A stretch of DNA of 56,943 nt from Alysiella crassa DSM 2578 (GTDB taxonomy: Bacteria > Pseudomonadota > Gammaproteobacteria > Burkholderiales > Neisseriaceae). A program made the translations under genes and the position numbers. This document shows, in pieces, positions 1 to 8,264 of this stretch. The DNA is taken from positions 1 through 56,943 of the forward strand of contig NZ_JQKH01000010.1 of the NCBI RefSeq assembly GCF_000745955.1. Direction: 5' to 3'. Position 1 is the first letter of the stretch. Every line of letters starts with the position of its first letter. The notes beneath the pieces were generated by a model that saw nothing but the letters and a program-made list of their open reading frames with translations, was not told the origin of the DNA and made no database searches.

Positions 1-141
1 CCTAAATCTCATGAACGTTTATCGCAAGGTATTTTTCGTGTTGGTTTAGAGCAGCTTGCCAAAGCTGCCATGTTGATGATGGCAACTTTGGACTATTTTT
101 CAAACCCAAAACAGGTCGTCCGATTTTTTGTCGTGTACTGA
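1..141 (+). CDS. 3' end of an unidentified protein (partial)
   Basis: An open frame enters from the left edge and runs 46 codons to a TGA at 139-141. The visible tail includes HERLSQGIFRVGLEQLAKAA and then MLMMATLDYF, so it is probably a helical C-terminus. I do not recognise the family. The last eight or so codons lie inside a 28-bp repeat (128-155) that carries a DUS, so the end of this protein may be repeat-derived and the gene could have been truncated or extended by that repeat. Upstream sequence would be needed to name it. Confidence 0.45.
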   Translation, partial: PKSHERLSQGIFRVGLEQLAKAAMLMMATLDYFSNPKQVVRFFVVY

Positions 142-173
142 AAGGCAGCCTGAAAACCTTTCAGGCTGCCTTT
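141..173. terminator. DUS-pair hairpin terminator
   Basis: Two inverted DUS copies form a perfect 15-bp stem (141-155 with 159-173) and a 3-nt loop. It follows the stop codon of the partial gene at the left edge directly and is the usual Neisseriaceae way of making a terminator. Confidence 0.7.
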
Positions 174-232
174 CAATATACGACAAACAATTAAAGTTTG
201 CCTACGGCGTGCGCTCTTTCGCCGCGCGGCGA

Positions 233-253
233 CTTACTTTTTAGAAAAGTAAG
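233..253. repeat. Short palindrome (CTTACTTTT arms)
   Basis: CTTACTTTT at 233-241 and AAAAGTAAG at 245-253 form a 9-bp stem with a 3-nt loop. It lies between the window's first gene and metW in a stretch that has no gene. It may be a remnant of a dispersed repeat; no function is visible. Confidence 0.4.
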
Positions 254-327
254 CCAAACAACCATAAAAATCAAAAAATATTTTTCAAATTCAAATGGTT
301 TTAAATTTCAGGCTGCCTGAATTATCA

Positions 328-909
328 TTACCCCACCCGATAAAACGCCAAACTCCCTAACACATTCGGCAATTTTTCCACGCGCTTATTACCCGTCATC
401 ACGGCACGTTCCAAAACGCGCAGATTATTTTTAGCACACAATAGTTCAAAATCTTGCAGCGTACACAAATGAATATTAGGCGTGTTGTACCATTGATGTG
501 GCATACGCTCACTCACGGGCATTTGCCCACCGAACGCAATTTGCAAGCGGTTGCGCCAATAGCCAAAATTGGGAAAGCTAACAATGGCTTGTTTGGCAAT
601 GCGGGTCAAATCGCGCAAAATCGCTTGCGTGTCGCGCATGGATTGAATGGTTTGACTCAACACAATCACATCAAAACTGTGATTGCCAAATGCCGCCAAA
701 CCTTGCTCAATATCGGCTTGAATCACATTCACACCGCGCTCAATGGCAGCCTGAACGCTGTCGGTGGCGATTTCCACGCCATAACCTGTGCAATTTTTGT
801 GCGCCGTGAGTGCCGCCAATAATTCGCCATCGCCGCAACCCAAATCCAACACATGACTTTGTTCGGGAATCCAGTCGTAAATTAATTGTAAATCTTCGCG
901 TAAATTCAT
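328..909 (-). CDS. metW: MetW-type methyltransferase-fold protein
   Basis: 193 residues, the normal MetW length. The SAM-binding motif VLDLGCGDGELLAAL is near residues 20-34, followed by the acidic strand end GYGVEI and the motif FDVIVLSQTIQ. MetW is a class I methyltransferase-fold protein that, where studied, works with the homoserine O-acyltransferase MetX in methionine synthesis. Here metX is not adjacent: the next gene upstream on this strand is pncB, separated by about 235 bp of repeats, so metW appears to be transcribed alone. The start is at the ATG at 907-909; the frame is intact. The identity is a recognition call based on the motif series and length. Confidence 0.9.
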   Translation of the reverse strand: MNLREDLQLIYDWIPEQSHVLDLGCGDGELLAALTAHKNCTGYGVEIATDSVQAAIERGVNVIQADIEQGLAAFGNHSFDVIVLSQTIQSMRDTQAILRDLTRIAKQAIVSFPNFGYWRNRLQIAFGGQMPVSERMPHQWYNTPNIHLCTLQDFELLCAKNNLRVLERAVMTGNKRVEKLPNVLGSLAFYRVG

Positions 910-927
910 TTATTTTCTCGTTTCAAT

Positions 928-1144
928 ATTTTCAGGCTGCCTTTCGTTACCCTATAAAAATAAAATATTGCTGCAATCGTTGAGATACTGCCATCTACCC
1001 CCTCTCCTGTGGGAGAGGGCTGGGGAGAGGGGAAATCGTTGAGTATTGCTAGTTTTACCCTCTCCCTAACCCTCTCCCACAGGAGAGGGAACAGATGAGT
1101 GGTAGACAAAAATTTGTAGGATAATGAAAGACAGTCTGAAGAAA
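928..1144. repeat. GC-rich inverted repeat in a DUS-flanked intergenic element
   Basis: The gap between metW and pncB holds two inverted copies of a CCCTCTCC...GGGAGAGGG unit (about 998-1032 and 1057-1090). A DUS lies near 930 and a degenerate DUS-like sequence near 1130. Related GC-rich units recur near 4322, 11745, 11799 and 56152. An open frame of 67 codons across it encodes only the repeat (PSPQPSPTGEG-type peptide) and is not a gene. Confidence 0.7.
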
Positions 1145-2338
1145 TTATTGTTCAATTTTAAATACTTGTCTTAAATACGCCAAAAAGGTGTCATTGGTGG
1201 TCATGGTTTTGCCGTGCGTGTCGGAAATTTTGGCGACCGACTGCCCATTGCATTCCACCAATTTTAAAACAATATTCAGCGTATCTTGTCCCATATCATT
1301 GGTTAAATTGGTGCCTATGCCAAAACTGGTTTTAAATCGCCCTTTGAAATATTGGTGCAAATCCCATGCTTTTTCCAAATCCAGCCCATCGGAAAAGGTG
1401 AGCATTTTAGTGCGGCTGTCAATTTTCAATTTTTGATAATGCGCGTAGGCTTTGTCGCCCCACACATAGGGGTCGCCGCTATCGTGGCGCAAGCCATCAA
1501 ATAATTTGGCAAAATACAAATCAAAATCGCGCAAAAATGCGTCCATACCCACCACATCAGTCAACGCAATGCCCAAATCGCCGCGATATTCGTTTACCCA
1601 TGCTTGCAAGGCGGCGCGTTGAAAGTCGCGTAATCGCACATCAAGGGCTTGAAAAGCTTGTAAAAATTCATGCGCCATCGTGCCGATGGGGGTCATATTC
1701 AGCGTTTTGGCTAGGTAAACATTGCTCGTGCCGCGAAACACATCGGGCACGGCAGCCTGAAAACTGCGAACAACGTGTTCCTGCCACGCCCGAGTATAGC
1801 GGCGGCGTGTACCAAAATCGGAGATTAAAAACGGATTGTCTTGCGGGTGTTGTCGGGCGGCTAATTTTTTGAGTAACACGATTTTTTCTTGTAAACGCCG
1901 TTCGCCTTCCGCCAACGTGTCGGGCGTTTCCAAGCGGCGGAAGTAAAGTTCATTCACCATCGCCAAAATATAAATTTCAAAAAACATCGCCTGAATCATC
2001 GGACCTTCCACACGAATATTCAGCCGCCCATCATCATCGCCCCATACGCGCACAAATCGCCGTTTTAATTGAAACAATTCCAAATAATCCACAAAATCGC
2101 TTTTGATAAAGCGCAAACCACGCAAATAATTCAATTCATCTTGCGTGAATTTGAGTGTGCAAAGCGCGTCCAATTCCTGTTCCAAATCGGCTTGAATGTC
2201 GCGCAATGGGTAGGCGGTGTGGGTGTTGCGGCAGCGAAATTCGTACACGCCGTGTGCTTGTGGGAATTGGTGTAGCACCACTTGCAGCATGGTAAATTTG
2301 TATAAATCGGTGTCCAGTAGGGAGTGAATGATGGGCAT
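1145..2338 (-). CDS. pncB: Nicotinate phosphoribosyltransferase
   Basis: 397 residues, typical for PncB. The enzyme joins nicotinate to PRPP to form nicotinate mononucleotide in NAD salvage. Family landmarks visible are the N-terminal [14 protein letters not shown], the mid-protein YFRRL segment, the substrate-site stretch FGTRRRY, the [11 protein letters not shown] motif with the conserved His, and the C-terminal half with [10 protein letters not shown] and GIGTNLTND. The gene is transcribed away from rluD; the 119-bp divergent gap contains two DUS copies (near 2383 and 2408). The start ATG at 2336-2338 gives the expected N-terminus [14 protein letters not shown]. Confidence 0.95.
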   Translation of the reverse strand: MPIIHSLLDTDLYKFTMLQVVLHQFPQAHGVYEFRCRNTHTAYPLRDIQADLEQELDALCTLKFTQDELNYLRGLRFIKSDFVDYLELFQLKRRFVRVWGDDDGRLNIRVEGPMIQAMFFEIYILAMVNELYFRRLETPDTLAEGERRLQEKIVLLKKLAARQHPQDNPFLISDFGTRRRYTRAWQEHVVRSFQAAVPDVFRGTSNVYLAKTLNMTPIGTMAHEFLQAFQALDVRLRDFQRAALQAWVNEYRGDLGIALTDVVGMDAFLRDFDLYFAKLFDGLRHDSGDPYVWGDKAYAHYQKLKIDSRTKMLTFSDGLDLEKAWDLHQYFKGRFKTSFGIGTNLTNDMGQDTLNIVLKLVECNGQSVAKISDTHGKTMTTNDTFLAYLRQVFKIEQ

Positions 2339-2457
2339 GATGGGGTTTCCGTTTTGCGAATGGAAGAGGGATTATAAACGATTTCAGGCAGCCTGAAATC
2401 ACGCTTTTCAGGCTGCCTTTTGGTATAATGACACATTATTTATGATGATAAATCAAT

Positions 2458-3576
2458 ATGAACAACGAATTAGATTACGAATTAAACGATGAATTAGCCG
2501 AACTGGGCGATTTTCAGCCAGCCGCCAGCAGCGAAACGGTTAAATTAACCGTTCCCAACGAATTGGCTGGTACGCGCTTGGACGCGGCATTGGCAAAATT
2601 ATTACCCGATTACTCGCGCAGCCGTATCACCACTTGGATTAAAGACGGCGGCGTGTTGTGCAACGGCAAAGTCGCCACCCCAAAAGACAAATTAATCGGC
2701 GGCGAAGAATTAGACGTACAAATCCAACAAATCAATGAAAATCAAGCCTTTGAACCCGAACAAATGGATTTGGACATCGTGTTTGAAGACGATACCGTCA
2801 TTGTATTGAATAAGCCTGCGGGTTTGGTCGTCCACCCTGCGGCGGGGAATTGGACAGGGACACTGCTCAATGGCTTGTTGGCGCATTGCCCTGAATTAGC
2901 GCAAGTACCACGTGCAGGCATTGTTCATCGTTTGGACAAGGACACGAGTGGTTTGATGGTGGTGGCGAAAACACTGCCTGCACAAAATCATTTGGTGCAA
3001 CAATTGCAAAATCGCACCGTAAAACGCATTTATCGGGCGGTGGCAGACGGCATTGTGCCGTTTGATGGCAAAATTGAAACCTTGATTGGGCGCGACCCGC
3101 ACAATCGCCTGAAAATGGCGGTTGTGAAATTTGGTGGTAAAGAAGCGGTTACGCATGTTAAAGTTTTGGAGCGTTATCATGCACATAGCTATATTGAATG
3201 CAGTTTGGAAACGGGGCGCACCCACCAAATTCGCGTGCATATGAAAGAAGCGCGACACCCTTTGGCGGGCGACCCTGTGTATGGCAATCCGCGCCATGTT
3301 TGCTCGCAACCCGTGAAAGAAGTGGTGAAAGGCTTGGGGCGACAAGCCTTGCACGCCTACCGTTTGAGTTTTGTCCACCCCACATCGGGCGAGCTGGTGT
3401 CGTTTGAAGCCCCCATGCCTGCGGATATTTACCATTTATTGTCGGTACTGCGTTTGGAAAGCGGCTTGCATTCTTCATTGAGCAAGGAAGTAGAATGGCA
3501 AAATGAGTTTGACGATGATGACGATGATTGGAACGAAGACGATTACGATGTACAAGTTATGTATGTGCGTGATTGA
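2458..3576 (+). CDS. rluD: 23S rRNA pseudouridine synthase RluD
   Basis: 372 residues. An S4 RNA-binding domain (about residues 30-85, GTRLDAALAKLLPDYSRSR) is followed by the RluA-family catalytic domain with HRLDKDTSG at 157-165; D160 is the expected catalytic aspartate. RluD makes the pseudouridines in helix 69 of 23S rRNA. The protein is longer than Escherichia coli RluD at both ends: about 30 acidic N-terminal residues and a C-terminal tail of about 30 residues with a run of six aspartates. The frame ends just before a long palindromic terminator (3601-3646) that it shares with the convergent thiN-like gene. The other RluA-family members cannot be fully excluded, but the S4 domain and length favour RluD. 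Confidence 0.92.
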   Translation: MNNELDYELNDELAELGDFQPAASSETVKLTVPNELAGTRLDAALAKLLPDYSRSRITTWIKDGGVLCNGKVATPKDKLIGGEELDVQIQQINENQAFEPEQMDLDIVFEDDTVIVLNKPAGLVVHPAAGNWTGTLLNGLLAHCPELAQVPRAGIVHRLDKDTSGLMVVAKTLPAQNHLVQQLQNRTVKRIYRAVADGIVPFDGKIETLIGRDPHNRLKMAVVKFGGKEAVTHVKVLERYHAHSYIECSLETGRTHQIRVHMKEARHPLAGDPVYGNPRHVCSQPVKEVVKGLGRQALHAYRLSFVHPTSGELVSFEAPMPADIYHLLSVLRLESGLHSSLSKEVEWQNEFDDDDDDWNEDDYDVQVMYVRD

Positions 3577-3600
3577 TTTGATTTAAAAAATTTTAAATTT

Positions 3601-3646
3601 AAAAAATAAGGCAGCCTGAAAATATTTTCAGGCTGCCTTATTTTTT
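3601..3646. terminator. Bidirectional DUS-pair terminator between rluD and thiN
   Basis: A perfect 46-bp palindrome: 23-bp arms built from AAAAAATAAGGCAGCCTGAA and its complement. A-rich and T-rich flanks give it a U-tract on both strands, so it can terminate both convergent genes. It overlaps the first bases of the thiN-like stop codon. Confidence 0.85.
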
Positions 3647-4397
3647 AAATCAAATCACGCGACTGAATTGCCGCCACCAAACCATCTCCCAAATACAAAC
3701 CCATTTCATCATCCAAAAATTCATTGCTAATCAAAGCGATGGGCTGCGGATAATCTTGCTCCGACACGCCATATTTCACGCCACGCAAACTCACGCCACG
3801 CAAAGCCGTCAGCCCAATAAACGACAAATACCGCTTATCCCATTCGCGCCGAATATGATGGCAGCCTGCACGGTAAAATTTCAGCGTATTACCTTGTTCC
3901 CAAAAGAAAAATTTTTCCACATAATGCGCAAAACGCGGCTGCTGCGCCAACCAAATATTGGCTAATAAATGGTCTAGCCGCCCACCACCTAGCGCACCCA
4001 AAATCACAATTTTTTCAATTTGCTCAACAGGATAATTCGGCAAAATATGCAGCAACGCCGCTTCCAAATCCGTGTCGTCTTTTTCGGGCGGCAAACGCAG
4101 AATGTGGCGACATTCGGGCGGCGGTGCGCTGTCAAAATCGCCAATCGCCCAATCGGGCGCGTAACCGTGTGTCGCCAAAACGCGTGCGCCGCCGTCCACA
4201 CCCACCAATAAATCAAATCCTTGATTTAAAATGGACAATTCAGGATTGGGCGCACCCGCACAAAACACCAGCGTGGCGCGTTTCAATACATGACAACAAC
4301 TTTCAGGCTGCCTGAAACTTGTCCCCTCTCCCGCTTGCGGGGGAGGGTTAGGGTGGGGTTGGCTCGTTGAGTAGCGCAAATAGGTATTTGTTTCCAT
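3645..4397 (-). CDS. thiN: Thiamine pyrophosphokinase (ThiN-like), start uncertain
   Basis: The core shows the thiamine pyrophosphokinase signature series: ATLVFCAGAPN, VGVDGGARVLATHGYAPDWAIGDFDS, PPEKDDTDLEAAL and ILGALGGGRLDHLLANI. The enzyme phosphorylates thiamine to thiamine diphosphate using ATP; DFDS and KDDTD are the usual metal and substrate residues. The first ~37 codons from the ATG at 4395-4397 are translated repeat DNA: a GC-rich repeat gives [12 protein letters not shown] and a DUS gives FRQPES. The true protein therefore probably begins near LKRATLVF; a TTG at 4284-4286 is the nearest in-frame candidate, though no good ribosome site precedes it. The family call is firm, the start is not. 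Confidence 0.85.
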   Translation of the reverse strand: METNTYLRYSTSQPHPNPPPQAGEGTSFRQPESCCHVLKRATLVFCAGAPNPELSILNQGFDLLVGVDGGARVLATHGYAPDWAIGDFDSAPPPECRHILRLPPEKDDTDLEAALLHILPNYPVEQIEKIVILGALGGGRLDHLLANIWLAQQPRFAHYVEKFFFWEQGNTLKFYRAGCHHIRREWDKRYLSFIGLTALRGVSLRGVKYGVSEQDYPQPIALISNEFLDDEMGLYLGDGLVAAIQSRDLI

Positions 4398-4492
4398 AGG
4401 TTTCCCCCCCTAACCTTCCCCCGTTAGAGACGTGGGAATAGATTGGTGGCAATTTTAAAAATGATTGAGTACCGAAAGGCAGCCTGAACATT
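4302..4492. repeat. DUS-bounded GC-rich intergenic repeat
   Basis: A 15-bp symmetric DUS at about 4302-4316, a GC-rich unit (about 4322-4362), an inverted partial partner (about 4402-4425) and a second DUS near 4480 preceded by GAGTACCGAAAGG, a degraded form of the 28-bp terminal repeat seen at 43833 and 56106. It lies between avtA and the thiN core and supplies the spurious N-terminus of the latter. Confidence 0.55.
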
Positions 4493-5769
4493 TATTGGTC
4501 ATACAATCCACGCACCACTTCGCCAATGGTGCTAATCCCTTGTTGCAAAACAGTTTTATCGCCAGCAATACTCATGCGTATGCACTCGTGCGCGTGGCGA
4601 TAATCCGCCGTGTCCAGCCCCACAAAAAACAATTCGCTGGGGATAATCAGCGTGCCGCGTTGTTTCAGAATTTCGTATAACTCATTGGTGGAAATCGGTA
4701 AATTTTCAAACCACAGCCACAGGAAAATCGCCCCTTCGGGTTGATGAATGGCAAGCGGATAATCCTTAAATTCTTGTTGCAAAAGGGAAATGGCGTATTC
4801 TGCCTGTTCTGCATAAAATGGGCGAATCACATTGTCCGATAAATCTTTCAGGCTGCCATCTTGCAACATCGGCGTGGCAATCGCCGCACCAAAACGCGTG
4901 GGCGACAAATTGATAATCGCATTTAAGCTACTGATTGCCTTGATGATTTCTTTATTTGCCAACACAATACCTGTGCGCGCACTCGGCAGCCCAATTTTGG
5001 ACAAACTGAAACACAGTACAATATTATCGTGCCAAATCAAAGTATTATCCGTATGAATAATATTTGGGAACGGCGCACCATAAGCATTGTCAATAATCAA
5101 CGGTACGCCGTGTTTTTGCGCCAATGCATCCAATTGCGCCATTTCCTTATCGGTCAAGACGTTACCTGTGGGATTGGTCGGGCGTGAACAGCAAATCGCA
5201 CCAATTTCGCCACGTTCCCATTCGGGCAATTGCGCCAATGCGTCAAAATCCACGCGATATTTGAAAAAGCCTGCCTGATTATTGTGCTGCACGCGCTCAA
5301 TTTCGGGGCGCACAGCAAGAAAATGGCTGCCTGAAATATGCGCGTCTGCATAGCCGATGTATTCGGGGGCGAGTGGCAACAGTATCTTTTTGTTTCCGCT
5401 ATCAAATTCACCGCCAAACAGGTTAAATAAATAGAAAAATGCGTTTTGTGAACCATTGGTCAGAGCGATGTTTTCAGGCTGCACGTCCCAGCCGTATTCG
5501 GCGCGGAAAAAATCGGCAAGCGTTTGAATAAAAACCGAATCGCCTTGCGGTGTGGAATAATTAGCAATGCTGTCAATGGCTTGATTTTCCGCGACTATTT
5601 TTTCCAATACGCGCTGATAGTTTTCATTGACGGCAGCGATTTTGGCAGGATTACCACCGCCCAGCATATTGATGGGTTGGTCGCTGGCAAGCGCGTTACC
5701 CAAGTCGTCCATCAATTGCAAAATGCCACTTTTTTGGGTAAATTTTTGTCCGAATTTAGAAAATTGCAT
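4492..5769 (-). CDS. avtA: Valine-pyruvate aminotransferase
   Basis: 425 residues, close to AvtA of enterobacteria. It is a fold-type I PLP enzyme that moves the amino group between valine and pyruvate (alanine synthesis and branched-chain amino acid balance). Visible marks: the AvtA-type N-terminus FSKFGQKFTQKSGILQLMDDLG, the NMLGGGNPA stretch, SRPTNPTGN for the PLP aspartate region, and SLSKIGLPSARTG, which holds the Schiff-base lysine. The C-terminal RMSIAG arginine motif is intact. It stands alone between repeat-filled gaps and is not in an operon with ilv genes, although ilvC is elsewhere in the window. Confidence 0.92.
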   Translation of the reverse strand: MQFSKFGQKFTQKSGILQLMDDLGNALASDQPINMLGGGNPAKIAAVNENYQRVLEKIVAENQAIDSIANYSTPQGDSVFIQTLADFFRAEYGWDVQPENIALTNGSQNAFFYLFNLFGGEFDSGNKKILLPLAPEYIGYADAHISGSHFLAVRPEIERVQHNNQAGFFKYRVDFDALAQLPEWERGEIGAICCSRPTNPTGNVLTDKEMAQLDALAQKHGVPLIIDNAYGAPFPNIIHTDNTLIWHDNIVLCFSLSKIGLPSARTGIVLANKEIIKAISSLNAIINLSPTRFGAAIATPMLQDGSLKDLSDNVIRPFYAEQAEYAISLLQQEFKDYPLAIHQPEGAIFLWLWFENLPISTNELYEILKQRGTLIIPSELFFVGLDTADYRHAHECIRMSIAGDKTVLQQGISTIGEVVRGLYDQ

Positions 5770-5845
5770 AATGGTAATATATTGATTAATTTTATAAAAA
5801 ACAAATTCAGGCAGCCTGAAAAAAGCTGCCGAATGAATTTAGGGC

Positions 5846-6012
5846 TTAGAACCTGTGTTCGTAAGATTGATGGCTTGATTTTATGGATAATTCTTGCGAA
5901 TACAAGGCGGCTTTTCATGCCAATATTGAAATATTGGCGTGGAAAGCCAACGCAGTAGACGCATGAAGTAGCGATAAAAGCAAGCTATTAAGATTATGAA
6001 CGCAGGTTCTTA
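5846..6012. mobile_element. MITE-like element with TTA target duplication at the rbfA stop codon
   Basis: Terminal inverted repeats GAACCTGTGTTCGTAA (5849-5864) and TTATGAACGCAGGTTC (5994-6009) bound a 161-bp element. TTA flanks it at 5846-5848 and 6010-6012, and the right-hand TTA is the stop codon of rbfA on the minus strand. A 9-bp stem (GCCAATATT, 5919-5927 with 5930-5938) lies inside. No transposase is encoded. The 3-bp TNA-type duplication recalls IS5-group elements, which is an inference. Confidence 0.65.
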
Positions 6013-6381
6013 ATCTTCAATCGGTTTTTCGCTGGCGACTTGGTCAATTAAATGGGACAAATTCACGCCGCGTTCCAAAGATTCATCGTATTCAAAATGC
6101 AATTCGGGGGTGCGGAATACGGTGATTCGGCGCGATAATTCGCTGCGTAAAAAGCCTTTGGCATTTTCCAATGCTTCTGCGCTGGTTTCGCGGTCGCCAC
6201 TCAAGACAGTATAGTAAACGGTGGCGTGGCTGTAATCACGGGTAACTTCCACATCGTTGATGGTGATGAAACCTGCGCGTGGGTCTTTCAAGCCTGTGCG
6301 TACCAAATCGGCGAGTTCACGCATGACTTGTTCTTTGACTCGGTCTATGCGTGCGTAGCCATTGCGTTGTGGTTTTTTCAT
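6010..6381 (-). CDS. rbfA: Ribosome-binding factor A
   Basis: 123 residues, the usual RbfA size. RbfA is a KH-fold protein that binds the 30S subunit and helps mature the 5' end of 16S rRNA, notably in the cold. Recognisable segments are YARIDRVKEQVMRELADLV near the N-terminus, DPRAGFITINDVEVTRDYSHATVYYTV in the middle and RTPELHFEYDESLERG near the C-terminus. The stop codon coincides with the TTA duplicated by a MITE-like element immediately downstream, so the element restored rather than destroyed the end of the gene. It is not beside infB or truB, its common partners. Confidence 0.95.
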   Translation of the reverse strand: MKKPQRNGYARIDRVKEQVMRELADLVRTGLKDPRAGFITINDVEVTRDYSHATVYYTVLSGDRETSAEALENAKGFLRSELSRRITVFRTPELHFEYDESLERGVNLSHLIDQVASEKPIED

Positions 6382-6458
6382 GAGGTAACTCGTTTGTGTG
6401 AATGAGAAAATGCAGATTATAAGGGTAAACGCATTTTCAGGCAGCCTGAAAAATCAAT

Positions 6459-7619
6459 TTACAAAAAAAGCTCTATCAAATCATTCAAAAAACGCCGCCC
6501 CAATTCCGTTGGGCGAAAATACATTGGATTGCTATCCAACAATCCTTTTGCTTGGGCGATTTTAATGTGTGGGGCGATTTTGGCGATGGGTAAACCTGTG
6601 CGTTCACTAAAATAATGACTGGGTACGCCGTCCACCAAACGCAAAGCATTCATCATAAATTCAAATGGCAAATCTTCAGTTGGCACGATTTTGCGTTCAA
6701 TTGCATGGTTTGGGTTGCCGTGCATGGCGGCGAGATAGTCGGCTGGGTGGCGGCGGCGGGTGGTGCGTTCAATGCGGTCGTGATGGGTCAATTTGCCGTG
6801 CGCGCCCGCGCCAATGCCAATATAGTCGCCAAATTGCCAATAATTCACATTATGCCGTGCGCGTTGATGGGGTGCGGTGGCGAATGCGCTGGTTTCGTAT
6901 TGGACAAATTGGGCGGCGGCTAATTCGGCATGGACTGCCAATTCAATTTCATACAATTCATCGTCTTGCGGCAAACCTTTGGGCGGCGTGTGTCCAAACG
7001 CGGTGTTGGGTTCAAGGGTAAGCTGATACGCGCTGATGTGGCTGGTGCCAAATTCAATCGCTGTGCGTACATCTTTGTAGGCTGCCTGAATATTTTGGTG
7101 CGGCAAGGCGTACATCAGGTCAATATTCACGCGTTCAAAAATCTGATTGGCGTGTTCAATCGCTTGTTTGGCTTCATCGGCATTGTGTATGCGCCCCAAA
7201 GTTTTTAATTGTGCGTTATCAAAACTTTGTACGCCGATAGACAGGCGGTTAATGCCTGCATCTCTAAAACCTTGAAATTTCTCATATTCAAATGTACTGG
7301 GATTGGCTTCTAGGGTGATTTCGGCTTCGGGATTCAGTTTCACGAGTGAACGTATGCCACTCAATAATTTGTCTATGCTGGCAGCCTGAAACACGCTGGG
7401 TGTGCCACCGCCGATAAAAATAGTGTCTATGCTTCGCCCCCAAAAATAGGGTAATTCATTTTGTAAATCAATCAGTAAGGCGTTAATGTATGCCGTTTCG
7501 TCCAGCGTAGATTTGATGGTGTGGGAATTAAAATCGCAGTAGGGGCATTTTTGAATGCACCATGGGGTGTGAATGTACAAGGAAAGCGGCGGCAGGGCGG
7601 TAAAAGTTTGCTGAAACAT
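6459..7619 (-). CDS. hemW: Radical SAM heme chaperone HemW
   Basis: 386 residues. The radical SAM cysteine motif CIQKCPYC is at residues 21-28 (C21, C25, C28). It has the HemW form CX3CX2C without the extra cysteine of true HemN coproporphyrinogen oxidases. SIGVQSF and the C-terminal HemN-like domain with MMNALRL follow. HemW binds heme and delivers it to respiratory proteins. The gene precedes rbfA on the same strand with a 77-bp gap containing a DUS. A DUS copy near 7081 lies inside the frame and is read as KAAY-type residues on this strand. The start at 7617-7619 gives the expected LSLYIHTPWC soon after the N-terminus. Confidence 0.92.
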   Translation of the reverse strand: MFQQTFTALPPLSLYIHTPWCIQKCPYCDFNSHTIKSTLDETAYINALLIDLQNELPYFWGRSIDTIFIGGGTPSVFQAASIDKLLSGIRSLVKLNPEAEITLEANPSTFEYEKFQGFRDAGINRLSIGVQSFDNAQLKTLGRIHNADEAKQAIEHANQIFERVNIDLMYALPHQNIQAAYKDVRTAIEFGTSHISAYQLTLEPNTAFGHTPPKGLPQDDELYEIELAVHAELAAAQFVQYETSAFATAPHQRARHNVNYWQFGDYIGIGAGAHGKLTHHDRIERTTRRRHPADYLAAMHGNPNHAIERKIVPTEDLPFEFMMNALRLVDGVPSHYFSERTGLPIAKIAPHIKIAQAKGLLDSNPMYFRPTELGRRFLNDLIELFL

Positions 7620-7727
7620 AAAATGTGAATGTGGGTAGATAAAATATTCATTTTAACTGATTTTCAGGCTGCCTGAAAAAACGGTTTTCTGCTACACTTT
7701 TGTTTTCTTTTTGAATGGGATAATTTG

Positions 7728-8087
7728 ATGAAAACGAATTTTTGGCTGTTTTTGAGCGGCGCATTATTGGTCGGCAGTTTGCAGGCTGCCCCCAAACCCA
7801 CGCCGCAACAAGACGAAGCGATGGTACACCACTATCGCGTTACCATGAAAGAAGCTGGCGAAGCCTTAAAAAATAATCAAGCCGAAGCCGCATTTCAGAA
7901 AATTTTATCTATGGCACAACAAGGTTTCCCCGAAGCGCAATACATCGCCGCCACCATGTTGCATGACGGCGTAGGCACGACACAGGATTTAGCCGCCGCG
8001 AAAAAATGGTACTCCGCCGCCGCCAATCAGTTGGGCAATGAAGAAGTGGCAACATTGGCAAAAGAAGGTTTGGCAGAATTGAAATAA
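7728..8087 (+). CDS. Secreted Sel1-like repeat protein
   Basis: 119 residues from the ATG at 7728, preceded by GGGA at a suitable distance. Residues 1-20 (MKTNFWLFLSGALLVGSLQA) form a clear signal peptide with cleavage after AQA-like LQA. The mature part has one or two Sel1-type helical repeats: AEAAFQKILSMAQQGFPEAQ then AATMLHDGVGTTQDLAAAKKWYSAAANQLGN. Such repeats mediate protein contacts in the periplasm. The exact role is unknown. It lies between hemW (divergent) and a sugar-phosphate mutase, with no sign of an operon: a REP-like inverted pair separates it from the next gene. Confidence 0.75.
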   Translation: MKTNFWLFLSGALLVGSLQAAPKPTPQQDEAMVHHYRVTMKEAGEALKNNQAEAAFQKILSMAQQGFPEAQYIAATMLHDGVGTTQDLAAAKKWYSAAANQLGNEEVATLAKEGLAELK

Positions 8088-8123
8088 TATTCAGGCAGCC
8101 TGAAAATATGCAACCATGCCCAA

Positions 8124-8202
8124 TGTAGGGTGCGTACCACGCACCAAATCATTCAAATAATGTGGTATTTTGGCATTTCGGTGCGTAATACGCACCCTAC
8201 AT
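8124..8202. repeat. REP-like inverted pair (GTAGGGTGCG type)
   Basis: A head of TGTAGGGTGCGTACCACGCACC and its inverted partner ending in CGCACCCTACA face each other across about 35 bp. Each half is GTAG followed by a short hairpin (GGTGCGTNNNACGCACC), the layout of bacterial REP sequences. Sister copies are at 28274, 34161 and 43869. Confidence 0.7.
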
Positions 8203-8264
8203 GAATATTGTCGCGTACGAAAAGGCAGCCTGAAAACATATTCCCCCCAACAAAGGACATTAAA

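Noticed and set aside
906-1109. 67-codon open frame between metW and pncB
   Set aside because: It consists of translated GC-rich repeat and DUS (PSPQPSPTGEG and GSLK peptides) with no ribosome site.
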